Assembly (NCBI GenBank): GCA_023228985.1
Contig: JALOAC010000002.1
Span: forward strand, 62,001-126,000
Length of the DNA: 64,000 nt
Source of the DNA: Thiopseudomonas sp.
Lineage (GTDB): Bacteria; Pseudomonadota; Gammaproteobacteria; Pseudomonadales; Pseudomonadaceae
Direction of reading: 5' to 3'
The translations under genes and the position numbers were made by a program. Positions 1 through 7,832 of this stretch are shown in pieces. Every line of letters begins with the position of its first letter. Position 1 is the stretch's first letter. The notes under the pieces are model-generated. The model saw nothing but the letters and a program-made list of their open reading frames with translations. It made no database searches and was not told the origin of the DNA.

Positions 1-163
1 CAAAATCCTTACTTATCGCTGCAGCAATAGCATCTTGCTGATTTAGGATTGCTTGCTGTAATTGCTTCAGCCAATCCTTGCGCTCTATAGCTGAAGGCAT
101 AGGGTTTTTAGCAAACGCTTGTTGCAAGGTTGCAAATTGCTGGCGCAAAAGATCGGCAGTCAT
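1..163 (-). CDS. Aldehyde dehydrogenase (coniferyl aldehyde dehydrogenase-like), N-terminal part only
   Basis: Only the first 54 codons lie in the window; the gene runs off the left edge. The ATG is at 161-163 on the minus strand, with an AAGGA ribosome-binding site about 8 bases upstream. The translation begins MTADLLRQQFATLQQAF and contains NPMPSAIERKDWLKQL and a run like AIAAAISKDF. This is the typical N-terminal helix pair of NAD(P)-dependent aldehyde dehydrogenases of the coniferyl-aldehyde (CalB) group. The catalytic Cys/Glu region is outside the window, so substrate cannot be judged. It begins 22 bases after the stop of the ThDP enzyme and is probably the last visible gene of the same minus-strand operon, where it could oxidise an aldehyde released by that enzyme (inference). 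Confidence 0.72.
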   Translation of the reverse strand, partial: MTADLLRQQFATLQQAFAKNPMPSAIERKDWLKQLQQAILNQQDAIAAAISKDF

Positions 164-185
164 GATGTTAAATCCTTTCGCTGGC

Positions 186-1916
186 TCAGCCTGTCACTTT
201 GCGTAGTATGGCTCGCCCAATAATGCGTAGCTTGTCTTGGGTGCTAAAGCGTTTGAGGGTGGCTTTGACTACCCCCTGGGTAAAGCGCGTGCGCTTGCTG
301 TAATCAATCTGCACATCCACCAGTACGGTAACAGATTGCGCGGCCAGCCGCAGAGCCTCTTCAATCACGGACCCAACTGCGGTGGCCTGCTCTAAGACCA
401 GATAATGCGCACCCACTGTTTTGCTCAGCGCGGCCAAATCGATTTCTTGTAGCTGGCTGCAGGTTTTGCGGTTATAAGGGATTTCTTGGGCTTGGGCGAT
501 TTGCGACAACTCACCATCATTAAAGACAAACAATACCACGCCTAGTTGATGGCGCACCGCGGTAAGCAGCTCAAGACCGGTCATCAATAGCGCGCCATCT
601 CCGACTATGCCGATTACTGTTTTATCTGGATTGGCTAATTTGGCACCAATAACCGCAGGAACGCAGTAACCCATGGCATTAAAGTCCGTGGGTGAGATAA
701 AACCTCTGGCGGCTAAAATCGGCATAAGCTCAGCGGTTAAATAGGTGTGGTTGCCATCATCCGCTACTACCAAGCTGTCAGATTTAAGCTGCTGGCGCAG
801 GGCTTGGAAAAAGTGCGCAGGATTAATTCGGCCACCACTGTTATGCGCTAGCCATTCTTTACGGTATCCGGCTTTAGCTTGGCCGATAATTTGCGCCATG
901 GGCTGTGAGCTGGGTTGCGGGCTTAGCGCTTTTACTGCCTGTAACAAGGCGGGCATGATTTCTTTTGCATCCCCTGCCAAGCAAACACGAGCGGGGTAAT
1001 TAGCGTTAAATACCGCTGGATTAATATCCAGATGAATCAGATTTTGCGGTACTTGCATGCTAAAGCTGCCGGTTGGGATTTCGGCAAAGCGCGTGCCGAT
1101 AGCTAGCAAGGTATCGCATTTGGCGAAGGCTTGTTCGCCAGCAGGTACGGAATACGCACCAAAGCCCATACCGGTATGCAGCGGATGCTCACCTGGGAAG
1201 GCGCTCAGTCCTTGGAGCGTGGTGGCCACAGGTGCATTAAGTAGCTCAGCTAGCTCGACTAACTCGTTTTGGCAATCCACCGCACCCCAGCCAACAAATA
1301 GGCCGGCTTGTTTTGCTTCGCTTAATAACACCGCTGCTTGCTGAACGGCAGCTAAATCTACCGCCACCGGTGCAGGCAGGCCAGTGAAAGCAGGCATGTC
1401 TGGGACTGTTCCAAGAAAGTTGCTGATGTTATAGGGCAGATCGAGAAATACCGGACCCGGTTCGCCGTCCATAGCCAAGCGATAGGCTTGATAGATAGTG
1501 GGGATCACCTGCTCATGGCTCTCAATTAAAAAAGTGCCTTTGGTTAGCGGTGCAATCAAAGCATGCTGATCCATTTCATGCAGCTGATAGCGATAAGGGC
1601 TTTGGCTGTGTATGCCGCCGGAAATAACCAGCATTGGAATGCCGGCTAAATAGGCTTCACCAATGCCACTAGCTGCATGGGTAACGCCGGCGGCAGGAAC
1701 AATCAGCAATGTACCTATGCTGGCGCTGGTACGACTGACGGCATCAGCCATAAAAGCAGCGCCACATTCATGAGTTACCAGAATGGGCGTAATGTGCTCG
1801 GAGCTACCCAGCTCGTCATACAGCTCGGTGTTGTGGACGCCGGGAATGCCAAAGGTCATGCGCACTCCGATTTGCTCCAGCGCAAAGCGCGCTAGCGTGG
1901 CACCTGTCTTTTTCAT
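186..1916 (-). CDS. Thiamine-diphosphate-dependent enzyme, acetolactate synthase/2-oxoacid decarboxylase-like
   Basis: A 576-residue protein with the three-domain layout of the POX/ALS family: N-terminal PYR domain (about 1-165), central domain (about 190-320) and C-terminal PP domain (about 370-540). The activating glutamate is visible in THECGAAFMADA near residue 50. The ThDP/Mg motif starts at GDGALLMTG and ends about 27 residues later at the Asn of VFNDG. FGIPGVHNTELYDEL resembles AruI-type 5-guanidino-2-oxopentanoate decarboxylases and other non-biosynthetic ALS-like enzymes. There is no ilvN-type small subunit nearby, so a biosynthetic acetolactate synthase is unlikely. Its neighbours are a flavin dehydrogenase upstream and an aldehyde dehydrogenase downstream, suggesting a catabolic decarboxylation giving an aldehyde; the substrate is unknown. 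The start is the ATG at 1914-1916, preceded by an AGGAGAGG ribosome-binding site. Confidence 0.8.
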   Translation of the reverse strand: MKKTGATLARFALEQIGVRMTFGIPGVHNTELYDELGSSEHITPILVTHECGAAFMADAVSRTSASIGTLLIVPAAGVTHAASGIGEAYLAGIPMLVISGGIHSQSPYRYQLHEMDQHALIAPLTKGTFLIESHEQVIPTIYQAYRLAMDGEPGPVFLDLPYNISNFLGTVPDMPAFTGLPAPVAVDLAAVQQAAVLLSEAKQAGLFVGWGAVDCQNELVELAELLNAPVATTLQGLSAFPGEHPLHTGMGFGAYSVPAGEQAFAKCDTLLAIGTRFAEIPTGSFSMQVPQNLIHLDINPAVFNANYPARVCLAGDAKEIMPALLQAVKALSPQPSSQPMAQIIGQAKAGYRKEWLAHNSGGRINPAHFFQALRQQLKSDSLVVADDGNHTYLTAELMPILAARGFISPTDFNAMGYCVPAVIGAKLANPDKTVIGIVGDGALLMTGLELLTAVRHQLGVVLFVFNDGELSQIAQAQEIPYNRKTCSQLQEIDLAALSKTVGAHYLVLEQATAVGSVIEEALRLAAQSVTVLVDVQIDYSKRTRFTQGVVKATLKRFSTQDKLRIIGRAILRKVTG

Positions 1917-1955
1917 CGCCCTCTCCTGCTTGTTGATTTATTATTGGTTTAGCTG

Positions 1956-3560
1956 TTACGCAATCGCCTGCGCTGCGCGTCTAGCATTAAAGATGCAGTT
2001 GGATAAAAAAGTCCCCTCCAGTGAGCGTTTGCCGCAGATGCCTGCGCCACCAAAGCCCGCGGCTTCACCAGCAGCAAATAAACCATTGATGGGCTGGCGT
2101 TGCTGGTTTAGCACTCGCGAATTGAGATCCGTCAGCATGCCGCCCATGCTTTTACGGCTAATCAAGCGTAAACGAATAGCAATTAAGGGCAGGTGGTGAC
2201 TATCAATGATAGGCTGCAAATTACAGGTGCGCGCACGATCACCGCGCCATTGACGTAAGTGCATCAGTCGGCGTAGTTGCTCATCATTGTGGGTGGATTT
2301 AGGTCGTTCAAGCATGCTGTCGTAGTGCTGAATATCGGATTGCATGCCGGCCGTATCAATAGTTACGTTCGGCGTGAGCTGCTGCATGCACTGGGCTAAT
2401 TCTTGCAGATCCTTACCGACAACCACATCAGGGCAATGCTCTATCAACCATTGAGTCTGTTGCGCGTTGCCGGTGAGTGCTTGCCAAATTACTTTGAGCA
2501 GTTTTTTATCCCGAAAATGTGGGTTGCTGTTACTGCCAGAAATGGCCAGTTCTTTGTCGGCGATGCGTTTGTTCATAACCTGCCAGCTGTATTGCTGCGG
2601 CAGATGCCCCACTCGCGTGCATAAATCATGCGTATCAAAACCCGTTACCAGCGGCATAGGACCGATGCGGCGTCCAGAGCTGTCCAACCATAAGGCGGAG
2701 CGGGGCGGAATCAGGCTGACACCATGCGCTGGATAGTCTGGCTGAGGATGGGCAATGCCGGCGGCGTAATTCCACATCTGCGACAGGTTTTGTATTTGCC
2801 CGCCCACGTCAGATACGACCTGATGTAGGTGGCCGTCCGCACTGGGGTGAGTGCCACAGAGCAGTTCAGTCGGGGCAGAGCCATAACAGGGATCCCAGTG
2901 CTGGCGTACCAAATCTAAATTGCCATTAATTCCGCCGCTACAGAGCACTACTTGCTCGGCAGTTACCTTAAACGCCCCGTCAACGTTAGTACCTAGGCAA
3001 CCGCTAACAGCGCCGTTGGTGGCTTTTAGGTTTTCAACTCTGTGATTGAAAGCCAGTGTCAGTAAGTGGCGGTTAGGGTGTCGTTCTAAATGCTGGCGTA
3101 GAGTGTTGACGATGCCTTGGCCGCAACCCCAAGCAATATGGTAGCGAGGCACCGAATTACCATCACCATAATTACCTCGTTCAACCCACTGCACCACAGG
3201 AAAAAAGCGGATACCACGCTGCCGGAGCCAGTCGTATATTTGACTGCGATTGTGTTCGGCATACGCTTTGGCCCAGCGTTTAGCCCAGCAATCATGTGCG
3301 CCGAACTGGGCTGCTTGTTGCCAGTCGTGCCAAAGCAGTTCGCTGGAATCACGAATGCCGTTGCGCCTTTGCTCTGGCGTATTGTTGAGGAGCATCCCGC
3401 CAAAGGCTTCCTGTGCTTGACCGCCAAAACGCTCTGGCCCACAGCCATCAACGAGTAAGACCTGTATCCCTCGGTCGAGCAGCTCCAAGCAGGTGCATAG
3501 GCCGGCCAGACCGGCACCGACTACAAGCACCTGTGCCGTATAGCTTTGCTTGCTGTTCAT
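1956..3560 (-). CDS. FAD-binding dehydrogenase of the fumarate reductase/3-ketosteroid dehydrogenase family
   Basis: A 534-residue flavoprotein. The N-terminus carries the dinucleotide fold VVGAGLAGLCTCLELLDRG, followed by the acidic strand end LLVDG and the GGQAQEAFGG segment that contacts FAD in this family. The C-terminus has the second FAD motif GLFAAGEAAGFGGAG. The length and the C-terminal GICGKRSLEGTFLS stretch fit the family annotated as FAD-binding dehydrogenases related to KstD and the succinate dehydrogenase flavoprotein. No covalent-flavin His motif or cytochrome domain is seen, so a respiratory fumarate reductase role is unlikely. It is the first gene of the minus-strand group and is followed after 39 bases by the ThDP enzyme. 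The actual substrate is not known. The start at 3558-3560 places the GxGxxG motif near residue 15, as expected. Confidence 0.78.
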   Translation of the reverse strand: MNSKQSYTAQVLVVGAGLAGLCTCLELLDRGIQVLLVDGCGPERFGGQAQEAFGGMLLNNTPEQRRNGIRDSSELLWHDWQQAAQFGAHDCWAKRWAKAYAEHNRSQIYDWLRQRGIRFFPVVQWVERGNYGDGNSVPRYHIAWGCGQGIVNTLRQHLERHPNRHLLTLAFNHRVENLKATNGAVSGCLGTNVDGAFKVTAEQVVLCSGGINGNLDLVRQHWDPCYGSAPTELLCGTHPSADGHLHQVVSDVGGQIQNLSQMWNYAAGIAHPQPDYPAHGVSLIPPRSALWLDSSGRRIGPMPLVTGFDTHDLCTRVGHLPQQYSWQVMNKRIADKELAISGSNSNPHFRDKKLLKVIWQALTGNAQQTQWLIEHCPDVVVGKDLQELAQCMQQLTPNVTIDTAGMQSDIQHYDSMLERPKSTHNDEQLRRLMHLRQWRGDRARTCNLQPIIDSHHLPLIAIRLRLISRKSMGGMLTDLNSRVLNQQRQPINGLFAAGEAAGFGGAGICGKRSLEGTFLSNCIFNARRAAQAIA

Positions 3561-3686
3561 GCGTCACCCCATTTTTATTTTTAAGGGTTTTGATATTGAG
3601 CATAAAGCAAAGGACATGGCACGTATGTTGGCTTTTAGGTTAGTTGTTCAACCTTAGCGCACCTCACGTTTAAGCAAACTTTACGC

Positions 3687-3692
3687 TATACT
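3687..3692 (+). promoter_or_regulatory. Possible -10 element for glyQS
   Basis: TATACT lies about 40 bases upstream of the glyQ start, in an AT-rich stretch between the divergent flavin dehydrogenase and glyQ. No convincing -35 hexamer stands 16-18 bases upstream, so this rests on the -10 match and its position alone. Confidence 0.35.
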
Positions 3693-3731
3693 TAGCAACT
3701 TTCTGCCATTTTCAACCCGTGGATGATCATC

Positions 3732-4679
3732 GTGAGCCAAATAACCCCCACCGTGCGCACCTTTCAAGACCTTATTCTTGCTTTGCAAAGCTTCTGGGCT
3801 GAGCAGGGCTGTGTGGTGTTGCAACCCTACGACATGGAAATGGGTGCCGGCACCTTCCATACCGCCACTTTTTTGCGCGCCATCGGCCCTGAGACTTGGA
3901 ACGCTGCTTATGTGCAGCCTTCTCGCCGCCCGACCGATGGTCGTTATGGCGATAACCCCAACCGTTTGCAGCATTACTATCAGTTTCAGGTGGTGCTCAA
4001 GCCCAACCCCGACAATATCCAAGAATTGTATCTGGACTCACTGCGCCACATTGGTGTGGATCCGCTGGTGCATGATATTCGTTTTGTCGAGGACAACTGG
4101 GAATCCCCAACCTTGGGTGCTTGGGGCTTAGGCTGGGAAGTCTGGCTTAACGGCATGGAAGTGACGCAATTTACTTATTTCCAACAAGTGGGCGGTGTGG
4201 AGTGTTATCCCGTCACGGGCGAAATCACCTACGGCTTGGAGCGTTTAGCGATGTATCTGCAGGGCGTGGATTCAGTCTATGACTTAGTGTGGACCGATGG
4301 CCCCTTTGGTGTGGTGACCTATGGCGATGTGTTCCACCAGAACGAAGTGGAGCAGTCGGCGTATAACTTTGAACACGCCAATGTCGAAAAACTGTTTGAG
4401 CAGTTCGATTTCTTTGAAAGCGAAGCCAGCCGCTTAATGGAGTTGGAGTTACCCCTGCCGAGTTACGAAATGGTGCTCAAAGCCTCACACACCTTTAACC
4501 TGTTGGATGCACGCCGGGCGATTTCTGTAACCGAGCGTCAGCGTTATATTTTACGTGTGCGCACTTTGGCGCGCGCCGTGGCACACAGCTACTTGCATGT
4601 ACGCGCCAAGCTAGGCTTCCCGATGGCGCCGGAACATTTGCGTGAAGAAGTCTTAGCTAAATTGGAGGCAGAACAATGA
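3732..4679 (+). CDS. glyQ: Glycine--tRNA ligase alpha subunit
   Basis: The catalytic subunit of the bacterial alpha2beta2 glycyl-tRNA synthetase, which activates glycine with ATP and charges tRNA-Gly in the cytoplasm. The whole protein is near-identical in pattern to Pseudomonas GlyQ: TFQDLILALQSFWAEQGC at the start, class II motif 2 region PSRRPTDGRYGDNPNRLQ, and GEITYGLERLAMYLQG. I chose the GTG at 3732-3734 (protein starting MSQITPTVRTF, 315 residues). That gives the usual family length and leaves a GGAT ribosome-binding site 7-8 bases upstream; the in-frame ATG nine bases earlier has no ribosome-binding site. The stop overlaps the start of glyS in an ATGA arrangement, so the two subunits are translationally coupled. 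Confidence 0.97.
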   Translation: MSQITPTVRTFQDLILALQSFWAEQGCVVLQPYDMEMGAGTFHTATFLRAIGPETWNAAYVQPSRRPTDGRYGDNPNRLQHYYQFQVVLKPNPDNIQELYLDSLRHIGVDPLVHDIRFVEDNWESPTLGAWGLGWEVWLNGMEVTQFTYFQQVGGVECYPVTGEITYGLERLAMYLQGVDSVYDLVWTDGPFGVVTYGDVFHQNEVEQSAYNFEHANVEKLFEQFDFFESEASRLMELELPLPSYEMVLKASHTFNLLDARRAISVTERQRYILRVRTLARAVAHSYLHVRAKLGFPMAPEHLREEVLAKLEAEQ

Positions 4680-6721
4680 GTGCACAGGATTTTTTAGTTG
4701 AACTGGGCACCGAAGAGCTGCCACCTAAAGCTTTAAAAACCTTGGCGCAAGCCTTTGCCGATGGCATCAAGGCGGGTCTTAAACAGGCTGATTTGGCCCA
4801 TGCCGAAGTCCAAGTCTATGCCGCGCCCCGTCGTTTAGCCGTGTGGGTGAAACAATTAAGCGCACGCCAAGCCGATCGCACGCAACGCATGGAAGGCCCG
4901 CCTGTACAGGCCGCCTTTGATGCCGAAGGTCAGCCGACCAAAGCCGCGCAAGGTTTTGCGCGCAAGTGCGGTGTTGCAGTCGATGAGCTGGATCGCAGTG
5001 GCGCCAAGCTAAGCTACAGCCAGCAGATTAAAGGCCAAGCGACCACTGAGCTGCTGCCAGAAATTGTCTCGCAGTCCTTAGATAAATTACCCATCCCCAA
5101 GCGCATGCGCTGGGGCGCGCGCCGCGAAGACTTTGTCCGTCCTACGCAGTGGTTGGTGATGCTGTTTGGCAGTGATGTGGTTGATTGCACCATCCTGAGT
5201 CAAGCGGCAGGGCGTCACTCGCAAGGTCACCGCTTCCACCATCACCAAGCGGTCGAGATTAAGCAGCCGAGTGACTATGTTGAGGCTTTGCGTAACGCAA
5301 AAGTTATCGCGGATTTCAACGAGCGCCGCACGCTAATTAAACAACGTGTGGAACAGCTATCCGCGGCGGAAAACGGCACAGCCATCATGCCAGACTCCTT
5401 GTTGGATGAAGTCACTGCCTTGGTGGAATGGCCAGTGCCGCTGGTGTGCAGCTTTGAAGAGCATTTCCTGCAAGTGCCACAAGAAGCCTTGATTATCAGC
5501 ATGCAGGACAATCAAAAGTACTTCTGTCTATTGGATCAGCAAGGCAAGCTGTTACCGCGCTTTATTACAGTCGCCAACCTTGAAAGCCGCGATCCGGCGC
5601 AGGTGGTCTCAGGTAACGAAAAAGTGATTCGCCCGCGCTTAACCGATGCCGAGTTCTTTTATCTGCAAGACCAAAAACAGCCGCTGGAAAGCTTTAACGA
5701 GCGCTTAAAGAACGTCGTCTTTCAAGCCCAGCTAGGCACTGTTTACGACAAAGCCGTGCGGGTAAGCAAATTAGCAGCGTTGATTGCTGAAAAAATCGGT
5801 AGCAATGCAGATCATGCCGCGCGTGCGGGCTTGTTATCCAAGTGCGATTTGGCCAGTGAAATGGTCACCGAATTCCCGGAAATGCAGGGGGTTGCTGGTT
5901 TTTACTATGCCCGCCTGAATCAAGAGCCGGGTGATATTGCGTTGGCGCTGAACGAGCAATACATGCCCCGTGGTGCGGGCGCTGAATTGCCGAGCACCCA
6001 AACCGGTGCGGCAGTCGCGGTGGCGGATAAAATCGATACGCTGGTGGGGATTTTCGGTATCGGCATGTTGCCCACCGGCAGCAAAGACCCCTATGCCCTA
6101 CGCCGCGCGGCACTGGGTGTATTGCGTATTCTGATTGAGAAACAGCTGGAGTTGTCATTAACCGAGCTGCTCAACGCATCAATCGAGCTGTACGGCGATA
6201 AAATTAAAGCAGACGGGCTATTAACCCAATTGCATGACTTTATTTTCGACCGCTTGCGTGCGCGTTACGAAGATGCTGGCGTGGATGTGGGCGTCTATTT
6301 GGCCGTGCGTGCGGTGCATCCCGACTCGCCGCTGGATTTTGACCAGCGTGTGCAAGCAGTACAGCACTTCCGTAGCCTCACCGAAGCGGAAGCCTTGGCG
6401 GCCGCGAACAAGCGCGTCTCGAATATTCTCGGTGAAGCGAGCAGCACCAGTGTCAATGAAAGCCTGCTGAGTCTGGAGGCAGAAAAAGCCCTGTTTGTGG
6501 CGCTGCAGGCGGCGAATCAAGACGTAGCCCCCTTGGCACAGCAGCATCAGTACACCGATATCCTCACCCGCTTGGCACAGTTACAAGCACCAGTGGATGC
6601 GTTCTTTGATGATGTGATGGTGAATGCGGATGACGCTGCGGTACGTGACAACCGCCATGCGCTGCTGGCGCAACTGCGGCAGTTGTTCTTAACCGTGGCG
6701 GATATTTCGGTGCTGAGCTAA
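4676..6721 (+). CDS. glyS: Glycine--tRNA ligase beta subunit
   Basis: A 681-residue beta subunit of the heterotetrameric glycyl-tRNA synthetase, responsible mainly for tRNA recognition. It starts MSAQDFLVELGTEELPPKAL, the invariant N-terminus of GlyS. It contains SMQDNQKYFCLLDQQGKLLP and the RLTDAEFFYLQDQ segment, the HD-like core around residues 380-450 (including SKCDLASEMVTEFPEMQG), and the C-terminal DALR-type anticodon-binding region. The length is within a few residues of Pseudomonas GlyS. The ATG overlaps the glyQ stop codon by four bases. In P. aeruginosa glyQS lies close to the origin beside dnaA-gyrB; here it is about 40 kb from dnaA with denitrification genes between, one of several signs of rearrangement. 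Confidence 0.97.
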   Translation: MSAQDFLVELGTEELPPKALKTLAQAFADGIKAGLKQADLAHAEVQVYAAPRRLAVWVKQLSARQADRTQRMEGPPVQAAFDAEGQPTKAAQGFARKCGVAVDELDRSGAKLSYSQQIKGQATTELLPEIVSQSLDKLPIPKRMRWGARREDFVRPTQWLVMLFGSDVVDCTILSQAAGRHSQGHRFHHHQAVEIKQPSDYVEALRNAKVIADFNERRTLIKQRVEQLSAAENGTAIMPDSLLDEVTALVEWPVPLVCSFEEHFLQVPQEALIISMQDNQKYFCLLDQQGKLLPRFITVANLESRDPAQVVSGNEKVIRPRLTDAEFFYLQDQKQPLESFNERLKNVVFQAQLGTVYDKAVRVSKLAALIAEKIGSNADHAARAGLLSKCDLASEMVTEFPEMQGVAGFYYARLNQEPGDIALALNEQYMPRGAGAELPSTQTGAAVAVADKIDTLVGIFGIGMLPTGSKDPYALRRAALGVLRILIEKQLELSLTELLNASIELYGDKIKADGLLTQLHDFIFDRLRARYEDAGVDVGVYLAVRAVHPDSPLDFDQRVQAVQHFRSLTEAEALAAANKRVSNILGEASSTSVNESLLSLEAEKALFVALQAANQDVAPLAQQHQYTDILTRLAQLQAPVDAFFDDVMVNADDAAVRDNRHALLAQLRQLFLTVADISVLS

Positions 6722-6728
6722 GCGCTTA

Positions 6729-6777
6729 AGCCATGGTGGGCAAGTTCGCTCGCCATGGCTGACGACAGGTTCTGTCG
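6729..6777. other. Two consecutive hairpins downstream of glyS
   Basis: AGCCATGG (6729-6736) pairs with CCATGGCT (6753-6760), and the inner bases extend the stem with G-U pairs around an AAGTTC loop. It is followed at once by CGACAG-GTT-CTGTCG (6763-6777). There is no T-run after either stem, so this is either a weak terminator of glyQS or a 3' processing barrier. The inner part (GGCAAGTTCGCTCGCC) faintly resembles Pseudomonas REP-type sequences. Confidence 0.5.
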
Positions 6778-6822
6778 CTGCATGGGGTTAGGATAAGCAC
6801 ATACACAACCCAAGGAGCGCGT

Positions 6823-7386
6823 ATGACCATCCTTTATTTGCACGGTTTTGCCTCAGCCGTTAAAACACAGAATAAAAAATACGATGAGTTGGCTAAAATC
6901 AGCCCAGTGAGCCCTTTTGCGCCTGATTATTGCCAAGGTTTTGCTGCAGTGATGCACAGCTGTTTAGAGTTTGTTCAGAGCTTGCCGCAGGTCAGCGCTG
7001 TGGTGGGCACCTCCATGGGTGGCTATACCGCCTCGCACTTAGCAGAATGCGTGGGCGTACCCTTTGTGGCGATCAATCCGCCGCTCAGCCCCAGCCAATC
7101 ACTGCAAAAGTATCTGGGGATTCATCAAAGCTATGACGGCAGTGAATACAATCTGGGGATCGAGCAGGTTCATTCCTACCCCGACTATAACCCCTCAGCA
7201 GCGGGCTTAATCGTGGTCAGTCAGTTTGATGAATTAGTAGCGCCACAGCCCACGCAAGCATTCGCCAAGCAACACGGCTTGCCCATTATCAGCTGTGCGT
7301 ATGGTGATCATCGGTTTGAAGATATTTCTGCGTTGATTCCAGCGTTCCAACAACACATCCAAACAGTAACGCAATCAGCTAGATAG
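6823..7386 (+). CDS. YqiA/YcfP-family alpha/beta-fold esterase
   Basis: A 187-residue single-domain alpha/beta hydrolase. The strand and oxyanion start ILYLHGFASA is followed by the nucleophile elbow GTSMGG (Ser near residue 66), then a likely acid in SQFDELV and the catalytic His in GDHRFED near the C-terminus, giving a complete Ser-Asp-His triad. Size and motif order fit the YqiA/YcfP family, whose characterised member YqiA is a small cytoplasmic esterase of unclear physiological role. The ATG has a strong AAGGAG ribosome-binding site eight bases upstream. Its 3' end overlaps by eight bases the convergent membrane-protein gene. It stands alone on the plus strand after glyS. Confidence 0.85.
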   Translation: MTILYLHGFASAVKTQNKKYDELAKISPVSPFAPDYCQGFAAVMHSCLEFVQSLPQVSAVVGTSMGGYTASHLAECVGVPFVAINPPLSPSQSLQKYLGIHQSYDGSEYNLGIEQVHSYPDYNPSAAGLIVVSQFDELVAPQPTQAFAKQHGLPIISCAYGDHRFEDISALIPAFQQHIQTVTQSAR

Positions 7387-7822
7387 GCTTAGCACCCATA
7401 ATTGCACTGATTGCCAATACGAGCACGAACGCTGCAATAGCCCAGATTAAAGCGAAGATTTGCTGCTTGTTGCTAGCGGTTTTTTTCGTGGCCAGTAAAT
7501 GCTGCCAGCGCGCTAGATTGTTGTATAGCAAGCCCCAAAATACGAATATCAGCGGCAGTAAAATAATGCTCAGCATAAGCCATTTCTGGCTGAGTGGGAT
7601 GCCGGCAAGATGTGCCATCCACCAGCCGCTAATCGGCAAGCTCAGGGCTAACAGAGCAAACAGTGGCAGGCTAATGTGTTGCGTGCGTTGCAGTTTTTTC
7701 TGTAACACTTCTGCACCCTTGTTACGAGCGCGCCACACAATCAGCACATGCACCAGCAGACCCAATAACAATAAAACGGCAGGCAAGCCGTGGCTAATAC
7801 GTATGGCTAAGTAAGTACTCAA
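7379..7822 (-). CDS. DUF2269/CopD-like small integral membrane protein
   Basis: A 147-residue, very hydrophobic protein with four predicted membrane segments: about 8-28 (GLPAVLLLLGLLVHVLIVW), 50-70, 82-104 and 123-143. The first helix carries a His (ISHGLP) and the third lies near GWWMAHLAG, similar to the DUF2269/CopD-type membrane proteins of Pseudomonas, for which no reaction is established. The reading frame requires a TTG start at 7820-7822, supported by an AAGGG ribosome-binding site about eight bases upstream. It begins only ten bases after the ilvA stop, so it is probably co-transcribed with ilvA, though no functional link is known. Its 3' end overlaps the convergent esterase gene by eight bases. 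Confidence 0.72.
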   Translation of the reverse strand: MSTYLAIRISHGLPAVLLLLGLLVHVLIVWRARNKGAEVLQKKLQRTQHISLPLFALLALSLPISGWWMAHLAGIPLSQKWLMLSIILLPLIFVFWGLLYNNLARWQHLLATKKTASNKQQIFALIWAIAAFVLVLAISAIMGAKPI

Positions 7823-7832
7823 TGTATAACCC

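Noticed and set aside
3086..3517. 143-codon frame overlapping the flavin dehydrogenase on the same strand
   Set aside because: It lies in another frame of an intact, recognisable flavoprotein gene and has no motifs.
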